From: Reyranella massiliensis 521
GTDB taxonomy: Bacteria; Pseudomonadota; Alphaproteobacteria; Reyranellales; Reyranellaceae
Length of the DNA stretch: 64,000 nucleotides
Direction of reading: 5' to 3'
Assembly: GCF_000312425.1 (NCBI RefSeq)
Contig: NZ_HE997181.1
Coordinates: 1,267,287 to 1,331,286, forward strand
Position numbers and translations under genes: made by a program. The notes beneath the pieces are model-generated. The model made no database searches, had not been told where the DNA came from, and worked only from the letters and a program-made list of their open reading frames with translations. Of the stretch, positions 1-8,157 are shown piece by piece (the stretch's first letter is position 1; each line of letters starts with the position of its first letter).

Positions 1-1
1 G

Positions 2-472
2 TCGACGCCGATGGTCACGCCGTTCCTCGACTATGGGCTCTACTTCGCCATGTGGGGCTTCTCCGCCGAGACCGGCCTGCATGCCATGCGCCTGATCGTG
101 TCGGGTACCTTCGATCGGTTTCCCAAGCTCAAGATCGTGCTCGGCCACATGGGCGAGGGCATTCCTTATTACCTGCAGCGCATCGACAATCGCCATGCGA
201 TGCAGGTCAAGCTCGGTGCCACGCCCGCGCTGGCCAGGAAGCCCAGCGAGTACTTCCGCGAGAACTTCTACGTCACGACGGCCGGCGTCACGTCCTTGCC
301 GACGTTGCGCCTCTGCCTCGACGTGCTCGGCAGCGAGCGTGTCCTGTTCGCAGCGGACTATCCCTACGAAGACGACGATGAAGCCGTACACTTCATCAAG
401 GAGACGGTCCTGACCGCCGAGGAGCGGAAACGGGTCTGCGAGACCAACGCCGTGAACCTCTTCAAGCTGTAA
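2..472 (+). CDS. Amidohydrolase family protein, C-terminal part (cut by window edge)
   Basis: The reading frame is open to the left edge, so only about 156 C-terminal residues are present and no start can be given. The residues around VLGHMGEGIPYYLQRID and, near the end, FAADYPYED match the amidohydrolase-2 (PF04909) group that includes gamma-resorcylate and 2,3-dihydroxybenzoate decarboxylases. In that family the GHMGE histidine sits by the active site and the late aspartate (AADYPYE) is a metal ligand; both are visible here. The enzyme is expected to be a cytosolic metal-dependent hydrolase or decarboxylase of an aromatic or related acid; the substrate cannot be read from the fragment. It converges with the HAD gene, leaving 19 bases between the stops. 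Confidence 0.8.
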   Translation, partial: STPMVTPFLDYGLYFAMWGFSAETGLHAMRLIVSGTFDRFPKLKIVLGHMGEGIPYYLQRIDNRHAMQVKLGATPALARKPSEYFRENFYVTTAGVTSLPTLRLCLDVLGSERVLFAADYPYEDDDEAVHFIKETVLTAEERKRVCETNAVNLFKL

Positions 473-491
473 GTCTGATCGTCTCAGGCCT

Positions 492-1166
492 TCACGCAGG
501 CAGGCCCATGGCGCGCAGTTCCGCCACAGTATCTTCGGCCGATCGGTGGTGGATGGCGTTCATGCCGACGGCGCGGGCGCCTTCGACGTTGGCGATCACA
601 TCGTCGATGAACACCGCATCCTGGGGCTGGAAGCCGCCGGTCCGGCAAACTAACTCGTAGATCGCGGCATCGGGCTTGGAGACGCCGACAAGGCCCGAGA
701 CCACGTAGTCGCGGAAATGGCCGAAGAAGGGATGCCGGGTGCGGCCGGGGCCGCGCAGCCACGGATCGAGCAGGTTCGGCGCGTTCGAGAGAACGTAGAG
801 CGGTGTGCCAGCACGGTGCAGCCGGTCGACCAGTTCGATCATCGGGCGGAAGGTCTGCGTGCACATCTCGTCGAACCGGCCGTAGAAGGCGGCGATCAGT
901 TCCTCCTTGCCGGGGTGGAGGGCCTGCAGCGCCCGCGTCGCCGCCACAGGGTCTCCACCATGGTCCTGCTTTTCGTGCCACGCCCTCGTGGTCACATTGG
1001 CCAGGAAATCCTCCATCTCGTCGGGGTCCGGAATGAGCTGCCGGTAGAGGTGCCGGGGGTTCCAGTCGACCAGGACTCCGCCGAAATCGAATATGGCGAC
1101 CGAGGGCCGGGGAGGGGGCGTTCGAGGGCTCAAATCGCAGCCTTTCTGAGGGGTGTTTGTGCGCAT
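492..1166 (-). CDS. HAD-superfamily phosphatase, YihX-like
   Basis: This 224-residue protein has the haloacid dehalogenase motifs in order: motif I IFDFGGVLVDW (about residues 25-35, nucleophile Asp), motif II VLSNAP with the conserved Ser/Asn, the motif III Lys in GVSKPDAAIY, and motif IV FIDDVIANVEGA. Motif I has Gly rather than Asp two positions after the nucleophile, as in the DLGNV/DFGGV subgroup that includes E. coli YihX (glucose-1-phosphate phosphatase). It is probably a small cytosolic phosphatase; the substrate is unknown. No good ribosome site precedes the ATG, and about 20 low-complexity residues precede motif I, so translation could start downstream (a TTG at codon 12 is possible). 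It is divergent from gyrA across an AT-rich 145-base gap. Confidence 0.8.
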   Translation of the reverse strand: MRTNTPQKGCDLSPRTPPPRPSVAIFDFGGVLVDWNPRHLYRQLIPDPDEMEDFLANVTTRAWHEKQDHGGDPVAATRALQALHPGKEELIAAFYGRFDEMCTQTFRPMIELVDRLHRAGTPLYVLSNAPNLLDPWLRGPGRTRHPFFGHFRDYVVSGLVGVSKPDAAIYELVCRTGGFQPQDAVFIDDVIANVEGARAVGMNAIHHRSAEDTVAELRAMGLPA

Positions 1167-1311
1167 AATTTAATCAATAAAATCAATTAGTTAAAGCTAT
1201 GTGCGAGAGTCGATTTTAGTTGGTCTTCGGGGGCCGTTTTGCTAGTGTTCGAAATCGCCCAGCCGGAGTCTCCGGAACGGCCACCAATACGAGATAAAAA
1301 CCAGGTTTTTC

Positions 1312-4131
1312 GTGAGCGACGATACGACTCTGCCACCGGCGCCGCCGCCCTCTGACGCGCCTCCGCCCCCTCCGCACGATATCGCGCCGATCACGATCGA
1401 AGAGGAGATGCGCCGGTCGTACCTCGATTACGCCATGAGCGTGATCGTGTCGCGTGCGCTTCCCGACGCGCGCGACGGGCTGAAGCCGGTGCAGCGCCGC
1501 ATCCTGTACGCGATGAAGGAAAGCGGCTTCGACTCGACGCACGCCTTCCGCAAGTCGGCGCGTATCGTCGGCGAGGTGATGGGTAAGTATCACCCGCATG
1601 GCGACAGCGCGATCTACGACGCCATGGTGCGCATGGCGCAGGATTTCTCCATGCGCCTGCCGCTGATCTCGGGGCAGGGCAATTTCGGCTCGATGGATGC
1701 CGATCCGCCGGCGGCGATGCGTTATACCGAGGCGCGCCTGGCGCGCGCGGCGGAAGCGCTGCTGGCCGACATCGACAAGGACACGGTCGAGTTCCAGGCC
1801 AACTACGACGAGACCACGCTGGAGCCGACGGTTTTGCCGGCGGCCTTTCCGAACCTGCTGGCCAACGGTGCGGGCGGTATCGCCGTCGGCATGGCGACCA
1901 ATATTCCGCCGCACAATCTCGGTGAGTTGATCGACGCCTGCTGTGCGCTGATCGACACGCCCGAGCTTACCATGCAGCAGGTGATGGAATATGTGCCGGG
2001 GCCGGATTTCCCGACCGGCGCCACCATCCTCGGCCGCAACGGTATCCGCGCGGCCTATGAGCTTGGCCGCGGCTCCATCGTCATGCGGGCGCGCACTCGG
2101 ATCGAGGAGGGGCGCGGCGGACGCGAGATGATCGTCGTGTCCGAAATTCCCTATCAGGAAAACAAGGCCCGCCTGCACGAACGCATCGCGGAAGTGGTGC
2201 GCGACAAGAAGGTCGAGGGCATCTCCGAAATTCGCGACGAGAGCGACCGCGACGGCGTGCGTCTGGTGATCGAGTTGAAGCGCGACGCCATGGCCGATGT
2301 CGTGCTGAACCAGCTTTACCGCTACACGCCGCTGCAGACGACGTTCGGCGTCAACGCGCTGGCACTCGACGGCGGCCGGCCGAAGCTGATGAGCCTCAAG
2401 GAGCTGCTGGAGGCGTTCATCCGCTTCCGCGCCGAGGTCATCACGCGGCGGACCAAGTATGAGCTGAACCATGCCCGCGACCGCGCCCATGTGTTGGTCG
2501 GTCTTGCCATCGCCGTCGCCAATATCGACGAAGTGATCGAGATGATCCGTCGCGCGCCCGATCCGGTGGTGGCGCGCGAACGCCTGATGGCCAAGGACTG
2601 GCCGGCCCACGACGTGGCGCCGCTGATCGCCCTGATCGCCGAACCCGGCCGCGAGGTTTCGCCCGAGGGCACCTATCGCCTTTCCGAGGCACAGGCGCGC
2701 GCCATCCTCGAGCTGCGCCTTCAGCGCCTGACGGGTCTTGAACGTGACAAGATTGCCGAAGAGCTGACCGAAGTGGCCAAGCTCATCGAGGGCTACCTCG
2801 AGCTGCTGGGGGACCGCGACAAGCTTTTCGCGTTGATGCGGAAGGAACTGCTCGAGATCAAGGAGCAGTTCGCGACGCCGCGTCGGACGGAGATCCTCGA
2901 CAACGAGTTCGAGCAGGACATCGAGGACCTGATCCAGCGCGAGGACATGGTCGTGACGGTGACGCACGGCGGCTACGTCAAGCGCGTGCCGGTCTCCGCC
3001 TATCGCGCCCAGCGCCGCGGCGGCAAAGGCCGCTCGGGCATGGCCACGCGCGAGGACGACTTTGTTTCGAGCCTGTTCGTTGCCAATACGCACACGCCGG
3101 TATTGTTCTTCTCCAGCCGGGGCATCGTCTACAAGCTCAAGGTCTGGCGGCTGCCCCTCGGCGCGCCGCAGGCCCGGGGCAAGGCGTTCGTGAACCTTCT
3201 GCCGCTGAACGAGGGCGAGACCATCAGCGCCGTGATGCCGATGCCGGAGGACGAGGCGAGCTGGGCGACCCTGCACGTCATGTTCGCCACGGCTCGTGGC
3301 GGCGTGCGGCGCAACGAGCTGAGTGATTTTGTCAGTGTCAATCAGAGCGGCAAGATCGCCATGAAGTTCGAGGGCGACGATGCCGGCGACCGCCTGATCG
3401 GCGTGGGGGTCTGCAGCGAAGAGCAGGACGTGCTGCTGGCCACCCGCCAGGGCCGCGCCATGCGCTTCCCGGTCTCGACCGTGCGCGTTTTCCAGAGCCG
3501 CGCCTCGACCGGCGTGCGCGGCATCGCCCTGGCCGATGGCGACGAGGTGATCTCCATGTCGCTGGTCGACAACGGCAAGGGCATTCCGACCGAGGACCGC
3601 GACGCTTACCTTCGTCAGTCGCGTGCGCTGCGACAGGCCGAGAACGCGGCCGAAGCGGCCGATGAGGATGCCGCGGCGACGGCCGAGGAGGCTGCCGCAC
3701 CCGCGACGACGCTCACGGCGGAACGGTTCGCCGAACTGCAGGGCAAGGAGGAGTTCGTCCTTACCGTCGCTTCGTCCGGCTTTGGCAAGCGCACCTCTGC
3801 CTACGAGTATCGAGTGACGGGCCGCGGTGGCAAGGGTGTGGAGTTGATGAACCTGGGCAAGGGCGGCGAGGTCGTCGCGGCTTTCCCCGTACTCGACAAC
3901 GACCAGATCATGCTTGTCACCGATGGTGGCACGCTGATCCGCTGCCCGGTCGACGGGATTCGCATCGCAGGTCGAGGCACGCGCGGTGTCCGCATCGTCA
4001 ATGTGAGCGAAGGCGAGCGCGTCGTTTCTGCTGTGCGCATCGGCGAGGACGATGCTGGGAACGGCAACGGCGAGGCGAGTTCCGAAATGCCCGATTCCGA
4101 AACGCCCAGTTCCGAAACAAACGGTGGATAA
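1312..4131 (+). CDS. gyrA: DNA gyrase subunit A
   Basis: GyrA is the breaking-rejoining subunit of DNA gyrase (A2B2), which introduces negative supercoils. The 939-residue protein starts at GTG with a Pro-rich leader of about 22 residues, followed by the conserved [20 protein letters not shown]. The catalytic tyrosine is Y138 in [10 protein letters not shown]. The quinolone-resistance region GDSAIYD keeps Ser99 and Asp103 (E. coli Ser83 and Asp87), so no classical resistance substitution is present. The GyrA box QRRGGKG lies at the start of the C-terminal beta-pinwheel and distinguishes it from ParC. An Ala/Glu-rich acidic insert (about residues 768-800, [17 protein letters not shown]) interrupts the C-terminal domain. 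coaD follows 70 bases later on the same strand. Confidence 0.98.
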   Translation: MSDDTTLPPAPPPSDAPPPPPHDIAPITIEEEMRRSYLDYAMSVIVSRALPDARDGLKPVQRRILYAMKESGFDSTHAFRKSARIVGEVMGKYHPHGDSAIYDAMVRMAQDFSMRLPLISGQGNFGSMDADPPAAMRYTEARLARAAEALLADIDKDTVEFQANYDETTLEPTVLPAAFPNLLANGAGGIAVGMATNIPPHNLGELIDACCALIDTPELTMQQVMEYVPGPDFPTGATILGRNGIRAAYELGRGSIVMRARTRIEEGRGGREMIVVSEIPYQENKARLHERIAEVVRDKKVEGISEIRDESDRDGVRLVIELKRDAMADVVLNQLYRYTPLQTTFGVNALALDGGRPKLMSLKELLEAFIRFRAEVITRRTKYELNHARDRAHVLVGLAIAVANIDEVIEMIRRAPDPVVARERLMAKDWPAHDVAPLIALIAEPGREVSPEGTYRLSEAQARAILELRLQRLTGLERDKIAEELTEVAKLIEGYLELLGDRDKLFALMRKELLEIKEQFATPRRTEILDNEFEQDIEDLIQREDMVVTVTHGGYVKRVPVSAYRAQRRGGKGRSGMATREDDFVSSLFVANTHTPVLFFSSRGIVYKLKVWRLPLGAPQARGKAFVNLLPLNEGETISAVMPMPEDEASWATLHVMFATARGGVRRNELSDFVSVNQSGKIAMKFEGDDAGDRLIGVGVCSEEQDVLLATRQGRAMRFPVSTVRVFQSRASTGVRGIALADGDEVISMSLVDNGKGIPTEDRDAYLRQSRALRQAENAAEAADEDAAATAEEAAAPATTLTAERFAELQGKEEFVLTVASSGFGKRTSAYEYRVTGRGGKGVELMNLGKGGEVVAAFPVLDNDQIMLVTDGGTLIRCPVDGIRIAGRGTRGVRIVNVSEGERVVSAVRIGEDDAGNGNGEASSEMPDSETPSSETNGG

Positions 4132-4201
4132 GGACCGGCCGTGTCGCTAAGACCTTGCAGTCGCAGTCTGCGAACAAGTCGTTGCGGAGTGGGGGGAAGA
4201 C

Positions 4202-4708
4202 ATGGCCGTAGAACGCACCGGAGTTTATCCGGGCACGTTCGATCCCATCACGAGCGGGCACATGGAAGTCGTGCGCCGTTCGCTGCGGCTCGTGGACAAG
4301 CTGGTGATCGGCCCGGCGATGAACATCAGCAAGGGCCCGATGTTCTCGCTCGAGGAGCGCATCGACATCATCAAGGACGACATCGCCGACTTTCCCCAGG
4401 CCGACCGGGACCGGATCGAGATCGTTCCGTTCGAGGGCCTGCTGATTCACTTCGCACGACAGGTGAATGCGTCGGTGATCATCCGCGGCCTGCGGGCCGT
4501 TTCGGATTTCGAGTACGAAATTCAGATGGCCAACATGAACGCCCGCATGGAGCCTGCGATCGAGACCATCTTCCTCATGGCCTCGGACCGGCACCAGTTC
4601 ATCGCCTCCTCGCTGGTGAAGGATATTGCCCGACTGGGCGGCGACACGTCGCAGTTCGTTTCCAAGCGGGTATTCGAGCGTCTGAAGAAGAAGTTCGCCA
4701 AGGAGTAA
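4202..4708 (+). CDS. coaD: Pantetheine-phosphate adenylyltransferase
   Basis: CoaD adenylates 4'-phosphopantetheine to dephospho-CoA, the penultimate step of coenzyme A synthesis, in the cytosol. The 168-residue protein has the usual length and the nucleotidyltransferase signature YPGTFDPITSGH near the N-terminus (residues 9-20), the RGLRAVSDFEYE segment, and the C-terminal SSLVKDIARLGG motif (ISSxxxR-type ATP-binding region). The ATG is preceded by a strong purine-rich site (GGGGGGAAG) at suitable spacing. Position directly after gyrA is a familiar alphaproteobacterial arrangement. Nothing unusual in the sequence. Confidence 0.97.
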   Translation: MAVERTGVYPGTFDPITSGHMEVVRRSLRLVDKLVIGPAMNISKGPMFSLEERIDIIKDDIADFPQADRDRIEIVPFEGLLIHFARQVNASVIIRGLRAVSDFEYEIQMANMNARMEPAIETIFLMASDRHQFIASSLVKDIARLGGDTSQFVSKRVFERLKKKFAKE

Positions 4709-4761
4709 TTTCCGGTCTGCGAGCCCCTGAATTGGCTTTCTTGCCATCCCAAGCGGCTGCG

Positions 4762-4790
4762 TTGACCGGAACGCCCGCACACCTTATACG
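4762..4790 (+). promoter_or_regulatory. Sigma70-type promoter for tRNA-Lys
   Basis: TTGACC (4762-4767) and TATACG (4785-4790) are separated by 17 bases, close to the housekeeping consensus. The following bases are very GC-rich (GGCGCCGCGCGG), the kind of discriminator seen at stringently controlled stable-RNA promoters. Transcription would begin near 4797, about 35 bases before the mature tRNA. The leader can fold: 4792-4799 pairs with 4813-4820. Confidence 0.65.
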
Positions 4791-4831
4791 GGCGCCGCGC
4801 GGGACTACGGCCCGCGGCGCGGAACCGGGAC

Positions 4832-4906
4832 GAGCCCGTAGCTCAGCGGTAGAGCATCTGACTTTTAATCAGGTGGTCGTAGGTTCGATCCCTACCGGGC
4901 TCACCA
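4832..4906 (+). tRNA. tRNA-Lys (anticodon UUU), CCA encoded
   Basis: All four arms can be drawn. The acceptor stem pairs GAGCCCG (4832-4838) with CGGGCTC, followed by an encoded ACCA; the D-arm is GCTC-AGCGGTA-GAGC; the anticodon loop is CTTTTAA (4862-4868) with anticodon TTT at 4864-4866; the T-arm contains GTTCGATCC. The length of 75 bases includes CCA. It lies between coaD and the surface-glycan operon, whose first gene starts 29 bases later, so read-through into that operon is possible. Confidence 0.97.
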
Positions 4907-4934
4907 CTGGACCCAAGAAGGAGAAGCGCGGCTC

Positions 4935-5813
4935 ATGCCGTCGGTGAAAGTCGTCAACGGCAAGCAGATCGTGGTCGAGAATCTCGGCCCGATCGAGCGG
5001 ATCGTGAGCTTCCTGGTGAAGCCGTTCGCGCAGATGTGGCAGCATCGGGACCTCGTGTTCGCGATTCTGCGCCGCGAAGTGCGCGAGCGCTTCAAGGGCT
5101 CGATCGCCGGCTGGATCTGGGCGATCATTGCGCCGCTTCTTATGATCGCCGTCTATTCCCTGGTATTCAGCACGACTCTGACGCTACCGCTGCCCGACAA
5201 ACTCGCCGAGAGCCAGGCTGGCTATGCCCTGTTCATCTTCGGCGGCCTCATCATCTTCAATTTCTTCTCGGAGATGGCGTTTCGCGCGCCGATGCTGCTG
5301 CACGAGTACACTCACTTCATCAAGCAGACGATCTTTCCCAGCGATATGCTGGCGGTGATCTCGACGCTGCGCGCCACGGCCTACACGCTGATCTCGATGG
5401 GAGTGATGCTGCTGTTCCAACTGGCGGTGATCGGCGAGCTTCCCGTGACGGTACTGCTGCTGCCGTTGATTTTCATCCCGTTTATGGCGTTCTTGATCGG
5501 CATGTCGTGGTTCCTGGCGGCTCTCGGAGCGTTCACGCGCGATGCCGGCTATCTGATGATCACGATCGTGCCGCTTTTCATGTTTGCAACGCCGATATTC
5601 TATCCGCAGTCGATGGTGCCGGCACCCTACGATTTCTGGATTTACGGCAACGCTTTGGTCTGCTTCGTCGAAATTCTGCGCGACATAGTACTGGTGGGCA
5701 AGCTGCCCAACATGATCCTCTATGGCTGGACACTGTTTATTTCACTGTTCAGCTTCTATTTCGGCTACTGGTTCTTCGACAGGTATCGGAATGTCATCGT
5801 CGACGTCCTCTGA
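4935..5813 (+). CDS. ABC-2 type polysaccharide export permease (Wzm/KpsM-like)
   Basis: This 292-residue inner-membrane protein is a transmembrane subunit of an ABC exporter for lipid-linked polysaccharide or a polyol-phosphate polymer. It has the family layout: a cytoplasmic N-terminal stretch with REVRERFKGSIAGWIWAIIAP (the coupling/amphipathic region typical of Wzm, TagG and KpsM), then about six hydrophobic segments, and a C-terminal FDRYRNVIVDVL. An AGAAGGAG site precedes the ATG. The last 23 bases overlap the start of the ATPase gene, which implies translational coupling. The exported substrate cannot be read from the protein; the following glycosyltransferases suggest a glycan. Confidence 0.9.
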   Translation: MPSVKVVNGKQIVVENLGPIERIVSFLVKPFAQMWQHRDLVFAILRREVRERFKGSIAGWIWAIIAPLLMIAVYSLVFSTTLTLPLPDKLAESQAGYALFIFGGLIIFNFFSEMAFRAPMLLHEYTHFIKQTIFPSDMLAVISTLRATAYTLISMGVMLLFQLAVIGELPVTVLLLPLIFIPFMAFLIGMSWFLAALGAFTRDAGYLMITIVPLFMFATPIFYPQSMVPAPYDFWIYGNALVCFVEILRDIVLVGKLPNMILYGWTLFISLFSFYFGYWFFDRYRNVIVDVL

Positions 5814-6603
5814 GGTCGTCGTCGAGGCGAAACACCTCGGCAAGGCCTTCCAACTCTACGCTCACCGCAACGACTGGCTGAAACAGGTCCTGTTCGGCTG
5901 GTGGAAGTCGTACTTCAAGCCGTTCTGGGTGCTGCGCGACATCAGCCTCGAAGTGCGGCGCGGCGAGAGCATCGGCATCCTCGGCCGCAACGGCTGCGGC
6001 AAGTCCACCCTGCTGCAGGTGATCTGCGGCATGACCTTGCCCAGCCATGGCGAGCTCCGGGTGAACGGCCGTATCGCGCCGGTCCTGGCGCTGGGCTCGA
6101 CGTTCGACATGGAGCTGTCGGGCCGCGAGAACGTCATGATCGGTGGCGCGGTGCTGGGGTTGAAGCGCGCCGAGGTGCTGCGCAAGTTCGACTCGATCGC
6201 CGAGTTCGCCGGGATCGGCGATTACATGGACCAGCCGGTGAAGCACTACTCGATGGGCATGCGTACGCGCCTTGCCTTCTCGATCTGTGCCCACGTCGAA
6301 GCCGAGATCCTGGTCGTCGACGAGGCGCTGTCGGTCGGCGATGCCGCCTTCCAGCGCAAGTGCCTCGACTGGATCGACAATTTCCGCAAGACCGGCACGC
6401 TGCTCTTCGTCTCGCATTCGATGGCGGAAGTGCGCCGCCTGTGCACCCGGGCGATCTGGATCGAGGAGGGGCGCATCCGCGAGGAGGGCGACCCCAACGA
6501 CGTGATCCGCAACTATCACCGCGCATTGCTGGTCGAGAAGGACGACGTCAACCGCTTTACGGCGGGCAAGGCCGAAACCAAGCCCGTAGCGGCAGGCGAG
6601 TAA
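5791..6603 (+). CDS. ABC exporter ATPase (Wzt/KpsT-like)
   Basis: This is the nucleotide-binding partner of the preceding permease. In 270 residues it shows Walker A GRNGCGKS (65-72), the shortened signature YSMGMRTRLAFS characteristic of the KpsT/Wzt/TagH group, and Walker B ILVVDEALSVGDAAFQRKC. A 24-residue insertion before the first beta strand (HRNDWLKQVLFGWWKSYFKPFW) is typical of this subfamily. It lacks the extra C-terminal carbohydrate-binding domain of O-antigen Wzt proteins, so substrate recognition probably resembles capsule-type KpsT. The start is the ATG inside the permease gene because earlier in-frame codons encode unrelated sequence. Confidence 0.9.
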   Translation: MSSSTSSEVVVEAKHLGKAFQLYAHRNDWLKQVLFGWWKSYFKPFWVLRDISLEVRRGESIGILGRNGCGKSTLLQVICGMTLPSHGELRVNGRIAPVLALGSTFDMELSGRENVMIGGAVLGLKRAEVLRKFDSIAEFAGIGDYMDQPVKHYSMGMRTRLAFSICAHVEAEILVVDEALSVGDAAFQRKCLDWIDNFRKTGTLLFVSHSMAEVRRLCTRAIWIEEGRIREEGDPNDVIRNYHRALLVEKDDVNRFTAGKAETKPVAAGE

Positions 6604-6609
6604 TGCGCC

Positions 6610-7752
6610 ATGGAGCCGGGCGCCCTGGCGTGGCTCGGAGTGGGCTGGTGGTCGTTCGGGACGGCCGTGCATTGGGCGAGCGCCGCTCTCGCACGCACCC
6701 CTAGGCAGGGTGCCGCCGTGCATCACAGGGCGGCGGATTTCAGCATCGTTGCGCCGATGGCGGGCGCGGAGGATGCCTCCACGCCCTACGTGCGGTCGCT
6801 CCAACGTCTCGCCCAGGCGGGCGCCGAGATCCTGATCTGTGTGGCGACCGTCGACGATGGCGCGGTGGCGCCGACCAGATCGCTCTGGCCCGATGCGCCG
6901 ATCCTGGTGGGCAACGGCGATACCTTCAATCCCAAGATGAATAATGTCCGCAAGGGACTCGAAGCCGCTTGCCGCAAGGTGGTGGCGCTTTGCGACGCGG
7001 GCATCCTGATCGATGCTGAGGAGCTCTGCCAGGCCGCCGCGCCGCTCTCGGACAAGGTCGGCCTCGTGCTGGCCTTGAAGGCTGCCGAGGCGCCGGAGAC
7101 GTTCGCAGCCGAGATCGAGCGCGCCTATATCGATGGCCATCAGGCGCGCTTCCTGCTTGCAGCGGACCGGCTCGGGATTCCCGTTGCGTCGGGAGGTGTC
7201 ACGCTTCTGACGAATGACACGCTCCAGCGCATCGGCAACTGGCGCGGTTTCAATCGGTGGATCGCCGACGACTATTCCGTCGTGCGTTCGGTCCGCGAGC
7301 TGGGATTGTCCACTCAACTCGGCGAAGTCATGCCGCGGTTGCCGCTGGGTATACGGCCATGGCCGGCGGTTTGGCGCCGCCAGGTCCGTTGGGCGCGCAC
7401 CCGCCTGCGTCTGCCTGTCTGGCCTCTCGTCCTCTGGGAGCCGGCGATCGGCTGCACGGTCACCGGCCTGGTCGGGGCTGCCGCATTGCTGGCAAGCGGC
7501 GTTGCGCCCGGGCTGGTGGCGGCCGCTTTGGCTGCACACGTGTTGGCCTGGCTTGCTGGGGAAAAGTGGTTCATGGCGGGGCGCCATCTCTCGTTTGGCT
7601 GGTCGGCTGCCGGGGCGGCCTTGGTTCGCGAAGCCCTGGCGCCGGTGTTGGCTGTATCCGCGATCGGGGGCCGCCGAATTCCCTGGCGCGGGACAGACCT
7701 TGGTGGTGAGTGGCGCAGCCGCGGTAAAAGCGCTTCGAGGACATCCGTATGA
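6610..7752 (+). CDS. Glycosyltransferase, ceramide glucosyltransferase-like (GT21)
   Basis: This 380-residue membrane protein has the full motif series of family GT21: D1 in VDDG (82-83), NPKMNN (107-112), D2 in CDAGI (D129), D3 in IADDYSV (about 220) and the RQVRW (Q/R-xx-R-W) motif at 257-261, with a hydrophobic N-terminus and two to three C-terminal membrane segments. Known members transfer a sugar from a nucleotide sugar to ceramide or another lipid acceptor on the cytoplasmic face (bacterial glycosphingolipid synthases, and HpnI in hopanoid synthesis). A lipid-linked first sugar for the neighbouring exporter is a reasonable inference. It begins 6 bases after the ATPase gene and overlaps the STAS gene by 4 bases (ATGA). 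Confidence 0.8.
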   Translation: MEPGALAWLGVGWWSFGTAVHWASAALARTPRQGAAVHHRAADFSIVAPMAGAEDASTPYVRSLQRLAQAGAEILICVATVDDGAVAPTRSLWPDAPILVGNGDTFNPKMNNVRKGLEAACRKVVALCDAGILIDAEELCQAAAPLSDKVGLVLALKAAEAPETFAAEIERAYIDGHQARFLLAADRLGIPVASGGVTLLTNDTLQRIGNWRGFNRWIADDYSVVRSVRELGLSTQLGEVMPRLPLGIRPWPAVWRRQVRWARTRLRLPVWPLVLWEPAIGCTVTGLVGAAALLASGVAPGLVAAALAAHVLAWLAGEKWFMAGRHLSFGWSAAGAALVREALAPVLAVSAIGGRRIPWRGTDLGGEWRSRGKSASRTSV

Positions 7753-8132
7753 AAGACCTGAACATCGACAAATCGATATCGACGGTCATGCTGCCGGCGC
7801 GCGTCGACTCGGCGACGGCGGCGTCGGTGGAAAAGCTGCTGCTGGGCGAAGTGCGACCGAATGCGCGCGTCATCGTCGACGGCAGCGACGTTACCTACAT
7901 GAGCGCAGCGGGGGTGCGAACTCTTGCAACGGTACTCCATCGCGCGGCGGAGGTGGGCGCGCGGGTCGTGCTGTGTCGTTTCTCGGGGCCGGCTGCCGAT
8001 TGCCTGCTCGTCAGCGGCTTTTCGGAGCTGTTCGATGTTGCCGAAAACACTGCAGACGCCGCCCTTCGGTTGAAACGCGGGCCTGTGGGTGATCCAGCGG
8101 GGCGCTTGCACCGGCGTGGCGCCACGGGTTAA
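7749..8132 (+). CDS. Stand-alone STAS-domain protein (anti-anti-sigma-factor-like)
   Basis: The 127-residue protein is essentially one STAS domain: IVDGSDVTYMSAAGVRTLATVLHRA contains the conserved DxSAxG-type segment with Ser52 at the position phosphorylated in SpoIIAA/RsbV proteins. A short basic, Gly-rich tail (about 20 residues) follows. The start codon overlaps the glycosyltransferase stop (ATGA), so it is translationally coupled to a glycan gene rather than to a sigma factor or kinase. It may be a phospho-switch that tunes glycan synthesis or export, but no cognate Ser kinase (RsbW-like) or PP2C phosphatase is encoded in the window. Confidence 0.85.
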   Translation: MKDLNIDKSISTVMLPARVDSATAASVEKLLLGEVRPNARVIVDGSDVTYMSAAGVRTLATVLHRAAEVGARVVLCRFSGPAADCLLVSGFSELFDVAENTADAALRLKRGPVGDPAGRLHRRGATG

Positions 8133-8157
8133 TTACTGCCCCTGCTGAAGCAGGACC

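Noticed and set aside
492..1166. Phosphonoacetaldehyde hydrolase (PhnX) for the HAD protein
   Set aside because: The motif I context and the lack of the PhnX Schiff-base Lys region fit YihX-like phosphatases better, and it is 34 kb from the phn genes.
1263..1275. Palindrome CCGGAG-T-CTCCGG upstream of gyrA
   Set aside because: With a one-base centre it is a poor RNA hairpin, and no regulator is known to me for it; chance is likely in GC-rich DNA.
1216..3276. 686-codon open frame on the minus strand opposite gyrA
   Set aside because: It is a GC-rich shadow of gyrA: His/Arg/Gly-rich, without domains, and incompatible with the conserved gyrA coding frame.
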